This document shows, in pieces, positions 35,357 to 45,449 of a DNA stretch of 64,000 nucleotides. How positions within the stretch are numbered: position 1 is the first letter of the stretch; each line of letters opens with the position of its first letter. The DNA lies in the NCBI RefSeq assembly GCF_009931115.1, contig NZ_CP047491.1, positions 372,001 through 436,000 of the forward strand. The letters run 5' to 3'. The notes beneath the pieces were generated by a model. The model was not told the origin of the DNA and did no database searches. It saw only the letters and a program-made list of their open reading frames with translations. A program made the position numbers and the translations under genes. This DNA is from Microbulbifer hydrolyticus. Its GTDB lineage: Bacteria > Pseudomonadota > Gammaproteobacteria > Pseudomonadales > Cellvibrionaceae.

Positions 35357-37132
35357 ATGGATCTACTGCTTTCTGTGGTGTCTGACCCTGAAGGGGCCAA
35401 TATGCTGAAGCACACCAAACTGTTTAACCGCGAGGGTGGCAGTGTGGGGCGCGCCGATAGTAATGACTGGGTGTTGCCAGATCCGCAGCGGGTAGTGTCC
35501 TCGCGCCATGCGGAGATCAGCTTTGTAGAGAATCGGTATTTTCTGACCGATCAGAGCACCAATGGCACGTTTCACAATCAGTCGTCGGACCCGGTTGGCA
35601 AAGGTAACCGAATCCCCCTGGCCGATGGCGACCTTGTCTCACTGGGCGACTATCAGCTGAAAGTTTCGGTACGTAAACCAGCGATGGATAGCGGTATTCC
35701 GGAGGGACTTGGCAGCGCAGATTTTCTCGATAACTCCGATCGCACTACTTTCAGTCCCGCTGCCGAAGCAAAAATGCAAAGTGCCAGAGACGCCAGCGAG
35801 CTCGACAGTTGGCTGGAGCCTGCGGGCGACACGAAGGGTAGTCAGAGTGGTGAATGGGGCTACCTGGTGTCGCCAGGCGGCGGGAGTGAAGGTGCAAGTT
35901 CGCTGGATAGCCTTCTTGGTGTGGAGGCTCCCACAGACCCGCTGCAGGTCCTGGATCCTGCAGACAGCTTCGGATCGATCGGTGGCGCCGGCACTGGTCA
36001 TACGTCTGCCGGTCAGTGGGCAGGTGACGACGCCTGGTGGAAAGATGGCAGTGAGCAGGACCACGCGCCCGTAGATAGCCACGCAATGCAGCTGTCAGCA
36101 ATACGGGAGCCAGCGCCGTCCCCTTCGCCACTTCCGCAAGTACAGTCAGTGCCTGGTGTGAATCCGCCGGAACCACCTGGCGTTATCAATACGCCAGTGA
36201 TGCCGATGGACCAGCAGCCGGATTATCCCACCCCTGTTGCGCCTGCTCATGAGCAAAATGCGTCGTCTACTACTGACAATCCGTTTGCTGAATCCTTTTC
36301 GGCAATGGCGGGAAGCCAGGTCGAAGGGACGCCCGGGTTTGCCACGCCGAATTCCCCTCCCCAACAGGCTCCGCTTCGCGCTTCGGCCAGTGATGCTTTT
36401 GCCAGTGGATCACAACAGTTTACGCCTCCAGCGATGAACGCCGGCATTCAGCCAGCACCCCAGCCTGCAGAGCGCGAGCAACAACCGGCTGCACAAGTTC
36501 CCTCCCAGGTTCGCCCGCAGCAGAAATCGACCGCCGGATCACCGGGTGTGGCGGCGGCATTGGCGCAGGAACTTGGCTTAAACCTCGATAGCCACCAGCT
36601 CGCAGAATTGGATACCCAGGCCGCGGCCATTGTCGAGGAATCAGTGGCACGACTGATTGATTTACTACGCGCCCGTACCAGTATCAAGAATGAATTGCGT
36701 GTACAGCGCACCATGATCCAGACGGAAGCCAATAACCCACTGAAATTCAGTGCAACGGCCAGAGATGCCCTGGGTGCAATGTTTGCGGGTACCAGCGCGT
36801 TTATGTCGCCAGTAGAGGCGGTGCGAGATAGCTTCGATGACCTGTCGGATCACCAGGTGGCCGTGCTTTCAGGAATGCGTGCAGGCTACGAAGCGATGTT
36901 GCGATTTTTTAGTCCGGAAAATATTGCGAAGCGAGGTGGTGCACATAACGGCGTTTTTACCAGTAAAAATGCGCGTAACTGGGAAAGCTTTGTCGATTCA
37001 TACCGAAAGATGGTGAGCGACCCGGATGCCTGCTATCGACAATTGTTCGGAGAAGAGTTTGCGACTACCTATGAACATCAGCTTTCAGAGCTGAAGAATG
37101 CGCGAAAAATGAACCATTTTAATCGCCGATGA
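35357..37132 (+). CDS. tagH: T6SS-associated FHA-domain protein TagH
   Basis: 591 residues. The N-terminal FHA domain (about 10-105) has GSVGRADSNDWVLPD, SSRHAEISF and DQSTNGTFHN, the phosphothreonine-binding residues. A long Pro/Gln/Ser-rich linker (about 110-395) separates it from a helical C-terminal domain typical of TagH/ImpI (NPLKFSATARDALGAMF, AVRDSFDDLSDHQVAVLSGM). It reads the phosphorylation state set by kinase and phosphatase and promotes T6SS assembly. It is first of the tssJKLM stretch. Confidence 0.9.
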   Translation: MDLLLSVVSDPEGANMLKHTKLFNREGGSVGRADSNDWVLPDPQRVVSSRHAEISFVENRYFLTDQSTNGTFHNQSSDPVGKGNRIPLADGDLVSLGDYQLKVSVRKPAMDSGIPEGLGSADFLDNSDRTTFSPAAEAKMQSARDASELDSWLEPAGDTKGSQSGEWGYLVSPGGGSEGASSLDSLLGVEAPTDPLQVLDPADSFGSIGGAGTGHTSAGQWAGDDAWWKDGSEQDHAPVDSHAMQLSAIREPAPSPSPLPQVQSVPGVNPPEPPGVINTPVMPMDQQPDYPTPVAPAHEQNASSTTDNPFAESFSAMAGSQVEGTPGFATPNSPPQQAPLRASASDAFASGSQQFTPPAMNAGIQPAPQPAEREQQPAAQVPSQVRPQQKSTAGSPGVAAALAQELGLNLDSHQLAELDTQAAAIVEESVARLIDLLRARTSIKNELRVQRTMIQTEANNPLKFSATARDALGAMFAGTSAFMSPVEAVRDSFDDLSDHQVAVLSGMRAGYEAMLRFFSPENIAKRGGAHNGVFTSKNARNWESFVDSYRKMVSDPDACYRQLFGEEFATTYEHQLSELKNARKMNHFNRR

Positions 37133-37178
37133 CAGCCTCGCTGCTGCGCCCGTGGATTTTGGATATTGGGAGAAAATC

Positions 37179-37775
37179 GTGAAATATAGAAACTGTATGA
37201 AATTGGTGTTGATAGCGGCACTCGCGATCACCGTGGCTGCTTGCCAGACCACACGCCGTACTTTGAATTTCGATACCAGCGTAACGCTGGATATCGATAT
37301 CGAGCACAACGTAAACCCCGATAGCGATGGTCGCGCGTCGCCAGTAGTTGTAAGGGTTTTCATGCTGGCCGATGACCGCCAGTTTTCGCGCGAGGAATTC
37401 CTGAATCTCTATGAGAACGCTGAGTCCCGTCTCGGCAAGGATCTCCTTGATACCGTGATCCTGAAGGAGTTTGCGCCGGGAGAACAACGGGTTGAAGAGT
37501 TGTCGCTTACCCCGGAAGTAAGATATATCGGCTTGCTGGCGGAGTTTGTCCAGTACCGACGGGCGGAGGCATTGATGTTGTTACCGATCACGGAATACAA
37601 GAAAAATACCTACGGTATTACGCTTGAGGGTACCCGCATCGCCTCCACGCAAGCCCTGGACATGCGGCGTCGCACTGCCGAAAAAATTCGAGACGAAAGC
37701 AAGGAGGCGACCGTTACCATTTCCAGTGCCGAGTACGAGCGTTTACGTGAGTTACAGAAAACTGGTAAGCGGTGA
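37179..37775 (+). CDS. tssJ: T6SS outer-membrane lipoprotein TssJ
   Basis: TssJ anchors the TssM-TssL membrane complex to the outer membrane. GTG 37179 has GGGAGA just upstream and gives 198 residues; ATG 37197 is an alternative. The signal peptide LVLIAALAITVAAC ends in a lipobox Cys. The beta-sandwich has the TssJ pattern PVVVRVFMLADDRQF. A C-terminal helical extension (ALDMRRRTAEKIRDESKE) is longer than usual. Confidence 0.88.
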   Translation: MKYRNCMKLVLIAALAITVAACQTTRRTLNFDTSVTLDIDIEHNVNPDSDGRASPVVVRVFMLADDRQFSREEFLNLYENAESRLGKDLLDTVILKEFAPGEQRVEELSLTPEVRYIGLLAEFVQYRRAEALMLLPITEYKKNTYGITLEGTRIASTQALDMRRRTAEKIRDESKEATVTISSAEYERLRELQKTGKR

Positions 37776-37853
37776 TTCCGTTTGTTAATCCATAACGCAA
37801 ATTGCGATTAAAGTTCGTAAGGCAACGTCCTTGCGCCGCAACAGGGAAATTGT

Positions 37854-39191
37854 ATGTCGGCAAATAATAAGGTGATATGGAGCGAGGGAATGTTTCTGCG
37901 CCCTCAACATTTCCAGCAGCAGGATCGATATCTGGAGCAGCTGTTGGAAGCGCGCACTTCAGCGTTCGGCCCTTATACCTGGGGGCTTGCAGAGCTGGCA
38001 ATTGACAGTGAGCCTCTTGCCATGGGCAAGCTGTCCATCTCGCGCGTCAGCGCCATATTTCCTGACGGTACCCCCATGCTGGCGCCAGAAAATGAGCAGC
38101 TTCCGGATGTGCTGGATGTTCCCGTGAACACCCGGGATGAAATCGTCTACCTGTGTATTCCCATGCGGCGTCCGGGCAGCCAGGAATCGGTCAGGGATCA
38201 GGAAGATTTTGCACAGGCCCGTTATCAGGCGTTCAATTTTGATGCGCGTAATAGCGCCTCCACCTCGGGTGAGGCTGCACGTATTCAGGTCGGAAAATTA
38301 CGCACCTGCCTCAAGCTAGGTAGTGAAGACCTGGGAGGCTACGCGGCCATTGGCGTTGCACGTATCCGTGAAAGGCAGCCGGAAAAGCCGGTAGAGCTGG
38401 ATGCCGAATATATCCCTCCCTTATTGAATGCAGATGCGTCTTCGGTCATCAAGGCGTATATCGAGGAGGTTAAAGGGCTTCTGGATCATCGTGGAAGTGC
38501 CCTCGGTCATCGGCTCAGCGACAGTGGCCGCAGTGGGTCTGCAGAAATAGCGGACTATCTCTTGTTGCAGGTAATCAACCGCTTTGAGCCATTGCTGAAA
38601 CAGATTACCGGCCAACCCCGCCTGCATCCGCACAACCTCTATCTTGAACTTCTGCAGCTTGCGGGTGAGCTATCCACGTTTACCGCAAGTAATAAGCGCC
38701 CCCCGGAAATTCCACGCTACATGCACGAAAACCTGCAGCAGAGCTATACCGGTCTCTTTTCTGCACTGCGCCAGTCGTTGTCGACAGTTCTTGAGCAAAC
38801 CGCAATTCCGATGGACCTTGTGCAGCGAAAGTTCGGTATCTACGTAGCACCAATTACGGACCCATCACTGGTGAAAACTGCGAGCTTCGTACTCGCCACA
38901 AAAGCGGATATGCCCGGAGATATACTCCGGAGTCGTTTCCCGAGTCAGGCTAAAGTGGCGCCGGTAGAAGCCATCCGCGAACTAATTTCTGCGCAATTAC
39001 CGGGACTTTCCGTACGCGCACTTCCGGTGGCCCCACGACAGATACCATATCACGCAGGATTTACTTACTTTGAACTCGAACGCACAGGCGAGCTCTGGCA
39101 AACGATGCAGCGCTCCGGCGGCTTTGCCGTTCATCTCGGTGCAGAATTCCCGGGAATAAACATGGAACTCTGGGCGATCCGGAATAATTGA
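37854..39191 (+). CDS. tssK: T6SS baseplate protein TssK
   Basis: TssK links the T6SS baseplate to the membrane complex. The opening VIWSEGMFLRPQHFQQQDRY is diagnostic, followed by SISRVSAIFPDGTP. The ending (YHAGFTYFELERTGELWQ, FPGINMELWAI) is the TssL/TssM-binding head. 445 residues, a normal length. The tssL ATG follows with a 1-bp gap. Confidence 0.95.
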   Translation: MSANNKVIWSEGMFLRPQHFQQQDRYLEQLLEARTSAFGPYTWGLAELAIDSEPLAMGKLSISRVSAIFPDGTPMLAPENEQLPDVLDVPVNTRDEIVYLCIPMRRPGSQESVRDQEDFAQARYQAFNFDARNSASTSGEAARIQVGKLRTCLKLGSEDLGGYAAIGVARIRERQPEKPVELDAEYIPPLLNADASSVIKAYIEEVKGLLDHRGSALGHRLSDSGRSGSAEIADYLLLQVINRFEPLLKQITGQPRLHPHNLYLELLQLAGELSTFTASNKRPPEIPRYMHENLQQSYTGLFSALRQSLSTVLEQTAIPMDLVQRKFGIYVAPITDPSLVKTASFVLATKADMPGDILRSRFPSQAKVAPVEAIRELISAQLPGLSVRALPVAPRQIPYHAGFTYFELERTGELWQTMQRSGGFAVHLGAEFPGINMELWAIRNN

Positions 39192-39192
39192 T

Positions 39193-40044
39193 ATGACCAA
39201 TGATGCCTATACGCCGCCTTCAGCGGACGACCGAACCGTGATGGTGCCAACACCCGGAGCTGCCGTTGCTGCAAGCCAGCGGCCTAGAGCACAGAATTTT
39301 TCTACCGGTGACGGTGGTCCAGAGCTGCAGATCCGTAACAGCCTGAATCCACTCATTTCTGCGGCATCCAAATTGCTCGGTGCCATTATCAAGCTACGCA
39401 CAACCATGAGTCACGGTAACGTACCGGATCTGCATAAGCGTCTGACCCGCGAGATACAGAGTTTTGAGCGGGAGGCGCGTCAACTATCGCTGTCGCAGGA
39501 CACTGTCCTGACCGCGCGCTATCTATTGTGCTCAGTGGTTGATGAGGTCGTACTCACCACGCCCTGGGGAACAGCAAGCGGCTGGAGTCAGCATTCGCTG
39601 CTAAGCCTGTTTCACAAGGAAACATTTGGCGGTGAAAAATGCTTCCAGATATTACAGCGCACACTGGAAACGCCCGGTTACCACATCGAGTTACTTGAGC
39701 TTTTTTATCTCTGTCTTAGCCTTGGCTTTCAGGGTAAGTATCGATTAGTTCAGCGAGGCTACGAACAGCTAGAGCAGATCCGCGAGAATCTTTACCGCAC
39801 CATCGAAAGCCATCGTCCTCCGATGGATCGGGACCTGTCACCGCGGTGGCAGGGCTGTGTCGAACGCAAAACTCGGCTACATCAGTATGTGCCGTTATGG
39901 GTCATTGCCAGTGTCGTGCTCGGGATCCTGATGGCGACATTCAGCGGCTATCGCTGGTGGTTGTACCAGAGTGCAACACCAGTCGCCAACGAAATACAGG
40001 CGCTAAAAATCGATAGCGCAGGTCCGAATACCAAGCTGCGCTGA
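39193..40044 (+). CDS. tssL: T6SS inner-membrane protein TssL (DotU family)
   Basis: 283 residues: an unstructured N-terminus (about 1-50), a DotU cytoplasmic domain (NPLISAASKLLGAIIKLR, RYLLCSVVDEVVLTTPWG, FYLCLSLGFQGKYR) and a single C-terminal membrane helix (LWVIASVVLGILMATFSGY). No peptidoglycan-binding domain follows, so wall anchoring must come from another protein. It is directly between tssK and tssM. Confidence 0.94.
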   Translation: MTNDAYTPPSADDRTVMVPTPGAAVAASQRPRAQNFSTGDGGPELQIRNSLNPLISAASKLLGAIIKLRTTMSHGNVPDLHKRLTREIQSFEREARQLSLSQDTVLTARYLLCSVVDEVVLTTPWGTASGWSQHSLLSLFHKETFGGEKCFQILQRTLETPGYHIELLELFYLCLSLGFQGKYRLVQRGYEQLEQIRENLYRTIESHRPPMDRDLSPRWQGCVERKTRLHQYVPLWVIASVVLGILMATFSGYRWWLYQSATPVANEIQALKIDSAGPNTKLR

Positions 40045-40096
40045 TTCGCAGACGTGAATTGCCCGCCGATTCCGGTTGTGGTTATTGGAGTGATAC

Positions 40097-43000
40097 ATGA
40101 GACGTTTGGCTAATTTCTTTGCCAACAAGTGGGTACTGGGCCTGATCGGCCTGGGGGCTCTTGCGCTGTTGATCTGGTTTGGCGCCGAGTACATAAAGTT
40201 TGGCAGTGATAACGCGACCCTTTCCAAAGGGGCGCGTATCACGATCATCGCATTCCTGTTTGTTATCTGGCTGGTGTGGAATCTCAGCCAATGGCTGGTA
40301 GAGCGGCGGCAGAATCAAGCACTGATCGAGGGGATTGAATCAACGCGAGATGAAGAAGTTGATCCGGACCAGGAGCGTAGCCAGGAGGAGCTGCAGGCGC
40401 TAGCCGACCGTTTCCGTGAAGCTATGCAAGTATTGCGCAAGGCACGCTTTCGTTCCCAGCGGGGACAGCTTTCCCTGTACCAGCTACCCTGGTACATCAT
40501 TATTGGCCCGCCCGGGTCTGGTAAAACCACCGCGTTAGTCAACTCGGGGCTTGAGTTTCCACTTGCACAGAGCCACGGTAAGGAGGCGCTTGGCGGGGTG
40601 GGAGGCACTCGCAATTGCGATTGGTGGTTTACCAATGACGCAGTGCTGATAGACACCGCTGGTCGCTATACCACGCAGGATAGTCACCGGGTATACGACA
40701 ACAGCGCGTGGCGTGCATTTCTCAGTTTGCTGCAAAAATATCGTCGCCGCCGGCCAATCAATGGTGTATTGGTGGCCATCAGTCTCCAGGATTTGATGGT
40801 GCAGACCGGGGAGCAGCGCGCACATCAGGCCAAAACGATCCGTGCGCGAATCAATGAGCTCCAGCAAAAGCTCGGTGTTCGTTTTCCTATTTATCTTACA
40901 TTTACCAAATGCGATCTGGTTGCCGGGTTTAGCGAGTTTTTCGACAACCTGTCCCAGGCTGAGCGTGAACAGGTTTGGGGCGTCAGCTTCCCGGAAGAGT
41001 TGAGAGTGGGAGATGGCGCCCCTCTGGAAGAGTTTTCTGCAGAGTTTCGCGCGCTGATCTCGCGTCTGAACCAGCGAGTCTTGTGGCGTATACACCACGA
41101 GCGCAACCTGGAAAAGCGCGCGTTGCTACAGGGATTCCCGGCACGGATGGAAAGCCTGCAAGGTGTGATCACGGAATTCGTCCATCAGACGTTCGGCGCC
41201 AATCGTTACGACACCGTGCCCATGGTGCGCGGTGTCTACTTTACCAGCGGCACACAGGAAGGCAGCCCGATCGATCGCATGATGGCATCGATCAGTTCCG
41301 ACTTCGGCCTTGAGCGGGATATGGGTAAAAAGTTTCAGGGCGCCGGAAAAAGCTATTTCCTCCATCGGCTGCTGAAAGATGTGGTGTTTCCGGAGGCGGA
41401 ACTGGTGGGCGTCAACCGTCAGTTCGAGCGCGCTACACACTGGGTACGTGGCTCAGTCTATGCGGCGTCGGTGTGCATGCTTGTGGCTGCCTTGACACTT
41501 TGGACAGGCAGTATTACCCAGAACAAGTTATATATGGGGGAAGTCGAGGAAAATCTGAATGCTTTTAAACAGTATCAGCGCGAGTCTGACGGCCGCCCCA
41601 TAGGGCCGGTTGATGCACTGGCATTACTCGATCCACTTTACACGGCGTCCACCGTCTATCAAAAGGAAGAGCACCCATGGCTGAATAATATGGGGCTCTA
41701 TGACGACCGGGTCGACGAAGCCGCTGACGCCCTGTATCGCGAGAAGCTGAATGAGATATTTTTGCCGGCGTTGCAGCAGGAGTTGGAGCGAAAACTGGCC
41801 CGATTGGACAGTGCGGATGCTGAACTGACACCGACGCTGAAAACCTATCTGATGTTGTTTGACGAAGAGAAGCGGGATCAGGAGGCGTTGAAGTCATATT
41901 ACCAGCATGCCTGGTCCGAGAGCCTTAGTGGCAATGCGGAAAAGCAGGAGAAATTAGTCGCACACTTAGACCGGCTGCTTTCGCAGCAACTTCCTGCAGG
42001 TCGTACCCCGAATGACCGCGTGGTGGCTGTGGCACAGCAGCAGTTGCGTCGCATACCGGTTGCGCAGAGACTCTATGGGCAGTTACAGCGCGGCGAACTG
42101 GCTAACACTCGCGTCGATCTGTACAGCGATGTCGGAGGAGACACCGCTCGGCTTTTCGGTGTACAGCCAGGTGATCAGCGGTTTCAGATCCCTTACCTCT
42201 ACACTCGGGCAGGTTACAAGGATGTGGACTTCGGAGCCGACTCACCGCTGCTCAAAAATCTGTCGCAGGAGCGCTGGATCTATGGCGGGAATCTTGATGG
42301 TGAAGATTTTTCCGAGAAAGATCTTGAGAAGCTCGGCGAGCAGGTAAAAGGCCTTTATCTCGCTGAATATCATCAACGTTGGCAATCCTTCCTTGCGAGC
42401 TTTTCCTTGAAGGGGTATGACTCGACGCAGGAAGCATTCGAGGTTTTGTCCACGCTTTCGGACCCGGTGTACTCTCCCTTACTCGCGCTATCTGAAATTG
42501 CCGCGGACAATACGCGTCTAACGCCTCGCCCAGAACTACCTGTGGATGCCAATGGCGTACCCCTTCCCGTTTCAACCACCACCCGACAGCTGGGTGGCAC
42601 AGCTGCCAGCAGCGCCATCAATGCGCTTGCCGACCAGTACCAGCCCACCATGGTGGATGTCCGCTTTGAAGCGCTTCACCGGTTGACACAGAGTGTAAAA
42701 GGGCGGCCTGCTCGTATTCAGGAGTACCTCGCTGCAATTGCTCAAGTGCAGGGCTACGTAGCTGAAATTGATGGCGGTGTTGATTCGAATGAAATTGCCT
42801 TCAACAAAGCAAAAGCGCGCTTCCAGGGTGCGAGCGATGCCATCAAGCAGCTACGGGTAAAAGCGGCCAACGCGCCCTTCCCATTTGATGGCTGGCTGGA
42901 ACAGGTGGCGGATAATACCTGGGCGCTGGTCATGGCAAAAGCCAAGGCCCATGTTGACCGAGCGTGGCAGCAGCAGGTGTACGACACATACCAACGTAGC

Positions 43001-43636
43001 CTTGCGCAGCGATACCCCTTGTGGGCTGGCAGCTCACTGGATGCGCCAATGATGCAGTTCAATGAATTTTTCAAGCCGGGAGGCGTAGAACAGCAGTTTG
43101 TACAGCAGTATCTAAAGCCATTTATCGATACTCGAAACTGGAAACCTCGGGTGCTCGACGGCAGGAGCCTTGGCTTGTCCAGTGCGGCACTTTCGCAAAT
43201 GAAGCGTGCCGAAATTATCAGGAAGACGCTGTTTAGCACCGGAGAGCAGGCCGCATACGATTTTCGAATCGAGCCAACCAAGCTGGACTCTGGGGTCCGT
43301 TTATTTGCTCTGGAATTGGGGGGGCAAAGGGTGCCCTATTCTCATGGCCCTCGTACCAGCCGCACGCTGGATTGGCGAGGTGGCGAATCAAATCGAGCGC
43401 GAATTATTTTTGAAGATCTGAATGAGACGGTCCACCGCCAGCATTTCGAAGGTGACTGGGCGTGGCATCGACTGATCGCCAAGTCGAGTCTGGAGCGAGG
43501 TGGCAGCAATAACGAGCATCTCATCACTTTCACTGAATCGAGCCGCTCCGCGCAATTCCGATTAACGGCTTCTAGCGCTTACGATCCATTCGATAAAAAC
43601 CTGTTGTCGGCCTATCGCTGCCCACAGCGGCTGTGA
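40097..43636 (+). CDS. tssM: T6SS inner-membrane protein TssM (IcmF family)
   Basis: 1179 residues. Two N-terminal membrane helices (about 10-35, 50-70) are followed by the cytoplasmic GTPase-like domain with Walker A GPPGSGKTTALVNSG (about 136-150) and DTAGRYTTQD. A third helix lies near residue 450 (VYAASVCMLVAALTLW), then the large periplasmic domain that contacts TssJ. The C-terminus (GDWAWHRLIAKSS) is conserved. A normal, intact TssM. Confidence 0.95.
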   Translation: MRRLANFFANKWVLGLIGLGALALLIWFGAEYIKFGSDNATLSKGARITIIAFLFVIWLVWNLSQWLVERRQNQALIEGIESTRDEEVDPDQERSQEELQALADRFREAMQVLRKARFRSQRGQLSLYQLPWYIIIGPPGSGKTTALVNSGLEFPLAQSHGKEALGGVGGTRNCDWWFTNDAVLIDTAGRYTTQDSHRVYDNSAWRAFLSLLQKYRRRRPINGVLVAISLQDLMVQTGEQRAHQAKTIRARINELQQKLGVRFPIYLTFTKCDLVAGFSEFFDNLSQAEREQVWGVSFPEELRVGDGAPLEEFSAEFRALISRLNQRVLWRIHHERNLEKRALLQGFPARMESLQGVITEFVHQTFGANRYDTVPMVRGVYFTSGTQEGSPIDRMMASISSDFGLERDMGKKFQGAGKSYFLHRLLKDVVFPEAELVGVNRQFERATHWVRGSVYAASVCMLVAALTLWTGSITQNKLYMGEVEENLNAFKQYQRESDGRPIGPVDALALLDPLYTASTVYQKEEHPWLNNMGLYDDRVDEAADALYREKLNEIFLPALQQELERKLARLDSADAELTPTLKTYLMLFDEEKRDQEALKSYYQHAWSESLSGNAEKQEKLVAHLDRLLSQQLPAGRTPNDRVVAVAQQQLRRIPVAQRLYGQLQRGELANTRVDLYSDVGGDTARLFGVQPGDQRFQIPYLYTRAGYKDVDFGADSPLLKNLSQERWIYGGNLDGEDFSEKDLEKLGEQVKGLYLAEYHQRWQSFLASFSLKGYDSTQEAFEVLSTLSDPVYSPLLALSEIAADNTRLTPRPELPVDANGVPLPVSTTTRQLGGTAASSAINALADQYQPTMVDVRFEALHRLTQSVKGRPARIQEYLAAIAQVQGYVAEIDGGVDSNEIAFNKAKARFQGASDAIKQLRVKAANAPFPFDGWLEQVADNTWALVMAKAKAHVDRAWQQQVYDTYQRSLAQRYPLWAGSSLDAPMMQFNEFFKPGGVEQQFVQQYLKPFIDTRNWKPRVLDGRSLGLSSAALSQMKRAEIIRKTLFSTGEQAAYDFRIEPTKLDSGVRLFALELGGQRVPYSHGPRTSRTLDWRGGESNRARIIFEDLNETVHRQHFEGDWAWHRLIAKSSLERGGSNNEHLITFTESSRSAQFRLTASSAYDPFDKNLLSAYRCPQRL

Positions 43637-43643
43637 GTGTGCG

Positions 43644-44315
43644 ATGAATATGACGGTTTGTGGCATATATGGAAAGCTGCCTGCACACGGTGACTTTGTG
43701 CAGCGCAGCCTGCCCGGTAGCTTTGTATCCATCTGGGATGCATGGCTGCAGCAGGCTGTGTACGGAGCCCAAGAGGCGCTGGGGAGCTCGTGGCTGGATT
43801 ATTACATGACGAGCCCTATCTGGCGCTTTGCCTTTAGCCCTGGGGTCATCGACGCACATTTGTGGTCTGGAATTCTCGTGCCGAGCGTCGACAGCGTTGG
43901 GCGATATTTTCCGCTGACACTGGTAGCTTCCAGGCCCGCCAATGAAAACCCCTTTTCAATCATGAATGATGATGAGGCGTGGTATCAGGCGCTGTCCGAT
44001 CTGGCGATTGAGGCATTGCAGCGCAATCTGATGGTTGATGATGTACTTGAGAAATTCCCTGCCTTTGGAGGTCCATCGCCTGTTGTCACATGCAATGCGG
44101 ATTGCAGCGAAATGATCACTCTGGAAGGTGGGATCTCGCCGGCACATAGTTATCCAGGGTTATTGAAAGTATTAGCTCAAAATGAGATGAGTAGTTTCAG
44201 CTTATGGTGGTGCGCAGGGTCGCCGCAATTGATGCCCACAACAATGCTATGTCCCGGTTTGGTCGACCCGGATAAATATCGATCCATGTTGGGTGCCCAG
44301 AAATATACACAGTAA
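43644..44315 (+). CDS. tagF: T6SS-associated protein TagF
   Basis: 223 residues. TagF/ImpM opening GIYGKLPAHGDFVQRSLPG, followed by WSGILVPSVDSVGRYFPLTL. In Pseudomonas TagF post-translationally represses the T6SS through the FHA protein. There it is sometimes fused to PppA; here the phosphatase is a separate gene. It starts 7 bp after tssM. Confidence 0.92.
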   Translation: MNMTVCGIYGKLPAHGDFVQRSLPGSFVSIWDAWLQQAVYGAQEALGSSWLDYYMTSPIWRFAFSPGVIDAHLWSGILVPSVDSVGRYFPLTLVASRPANENPFSIMNDDEAWYQALSDLAIEALQRNLMVDDVLEKFPAFGGPSPVVTCNADCSEMITLEGGISPAHSYPGLLKVLAQNEMSSFSLWWCAGSPQLMPTTMLCPGLVDPDKYRSMLGAQKYTQ

Positions 44316-44366
44316 TTATCACGTCCTCGTACCGCCAATGACTCGAGTTGATTTAATTTTGAGTAA

Positions 44367-44400
44367 ATTGGTAAATATGTACCAATATAATTTCTGCTTT
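44367..44400 (+). terminator. inverted repeat with T-rich tail after tagF
   Basis: ATTGGTA (44367-44373), AATATG, TACCAAT (44380-44386), then ATAATTTCTGCTTTTT. The stem is AT-rich, so it may be a weak terminator or an operator palindrome. It splits the T6SS run into two blocks. Confidence 0.4.
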
Positions 44401-44584
44401 TTCCTGAAATAGCGTTGCCTGTCTGGTTCAATAAAAAACGTATTTCGATAGAATGTTGAGTAGATTTTTTTACAAGAGGTACGCTTGTGCCACTTGTATC
44501 GATTAACTTCGGGAAATGAATTCCGAAAATTATTTTATATGTGTCACCGGATTAAGTTCTGGAGGCCGGTTTCAGGGACAGGGA

Positions 44585-45376
44585 ATGTCGACGAAATCTT
44601 TTCAGGTTGTATTCACTGGAAAATTGTGTTCGGGGAAAGACCGTAGAGAGGCAATAGCGGAGTTGGCGAATCGCTTTCGGCTCGACTTCAAGCGAATAAA
44701 CCATCTGCTTTCTTCTGATCGTGTCATAGTGAAGCGTTGTGCCAGTCAGGCAGAGGCTGCGAGTCTTGTACGTGCATTCGCGAAAACTGGTTGGGAGGCT
44801 CAAGTTCACGAGTCTCCGGCGGTTACCGGCGATGAGAAGATTGCCGGCAAGGTTGACTCGGTAAAGGAGGCGTTTCGAACCATTACCGCGAGTGATGATA
44901 GTTGTGTATTAAAAGTGCCCACGCACTGGCAGGCCATGGAAGGGCTGAATGACGGCGCAATTATTCAAGCGGGCAGCCTGGTCGAAAATGTATTTTGTGT
45001 GGTGCTATCCCAGCAGGTAAGTCTTTCAGAAACTGACGAATCTCTGAATGATTACTGTAGCGCTCAGTTGCAACAGTGTGCAAAACAGGTGTCGAGTGGT
45101 GTAGTGACACGCCAAACAGAAAAGCTGCCTCCAGAAGAGGGAGGGGGCTGCGTCGGCGAGATCACTGCAGAGATAGGCGGCGTTCCAGTTGCCTATCTGG
45201 TGGCCTGCGTCAGGCGCGGTAACAGGATATTTACGCAATTCCTGTGGTGTGAGTTACGTGAGTACCGTCACAAAAGGAAACTGTTGAGAAAAGTGTCGGC
45301 AAGTTTCGATGTGTTGGCACAGTCGGTGGGCGACAGGGAGGCGCAGCCGCACGCGAAAGTAATACCTCTCTATTGA
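44585..45376 (+). CDS. T6SS-locus protein of unknown function, DcrB-like candidate
   Basis: 263 residues from ATG 44585, which has AGGGA at ideal spacing; an upstream ATG at 44516 is less likely. A small N-terminal domain (about 4-65: FQVVFTGKLCSGKDRREAIA, then SDRVIVKRCASQAEAASLV) looks like a compact alpha/beta module. The second part (about 105-255; VLKVPTHWQAMEGLND, VFCVVLSQQVSLSETDESL) resembles DcrB/PsbP-fold proteins. T6SS EagR chaperones for RHS or PAAR effectors have that fold, so a chaperone role is possible. This is inference from pattern only. Confidence 0.6.
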   Translation: MSTKSFQVVFTGKLCSGKDRREAIAELANRFRLDFKRINHLLSSDRVIVKRCASQAEAASLVRAFAKTGWEAQVHESPAVTGDEKIAGKVDSVKEAFRTITASDDSCVLKVPTHWQAMEGLNDGAIIQAGSLVENVFCVVLSQQVSLSETDESLNDYCSAQLQQCAKQVSSGVVTRQTEKLPPEEGGGCVGEITAEIGGVPVAYLVACVRRGNRIFTQFLWCELREYRHKRKLLRKVSASFDVLAQSVGDREAQPHAKVIPLY

Positions 45377-45449
45377 GGCCAGTGCTTATAAACTGCTTCA
45401 ACAAAGTGTAATTGACTGAAATACGAAGACAGAGTGAGAAGGAATTCAA

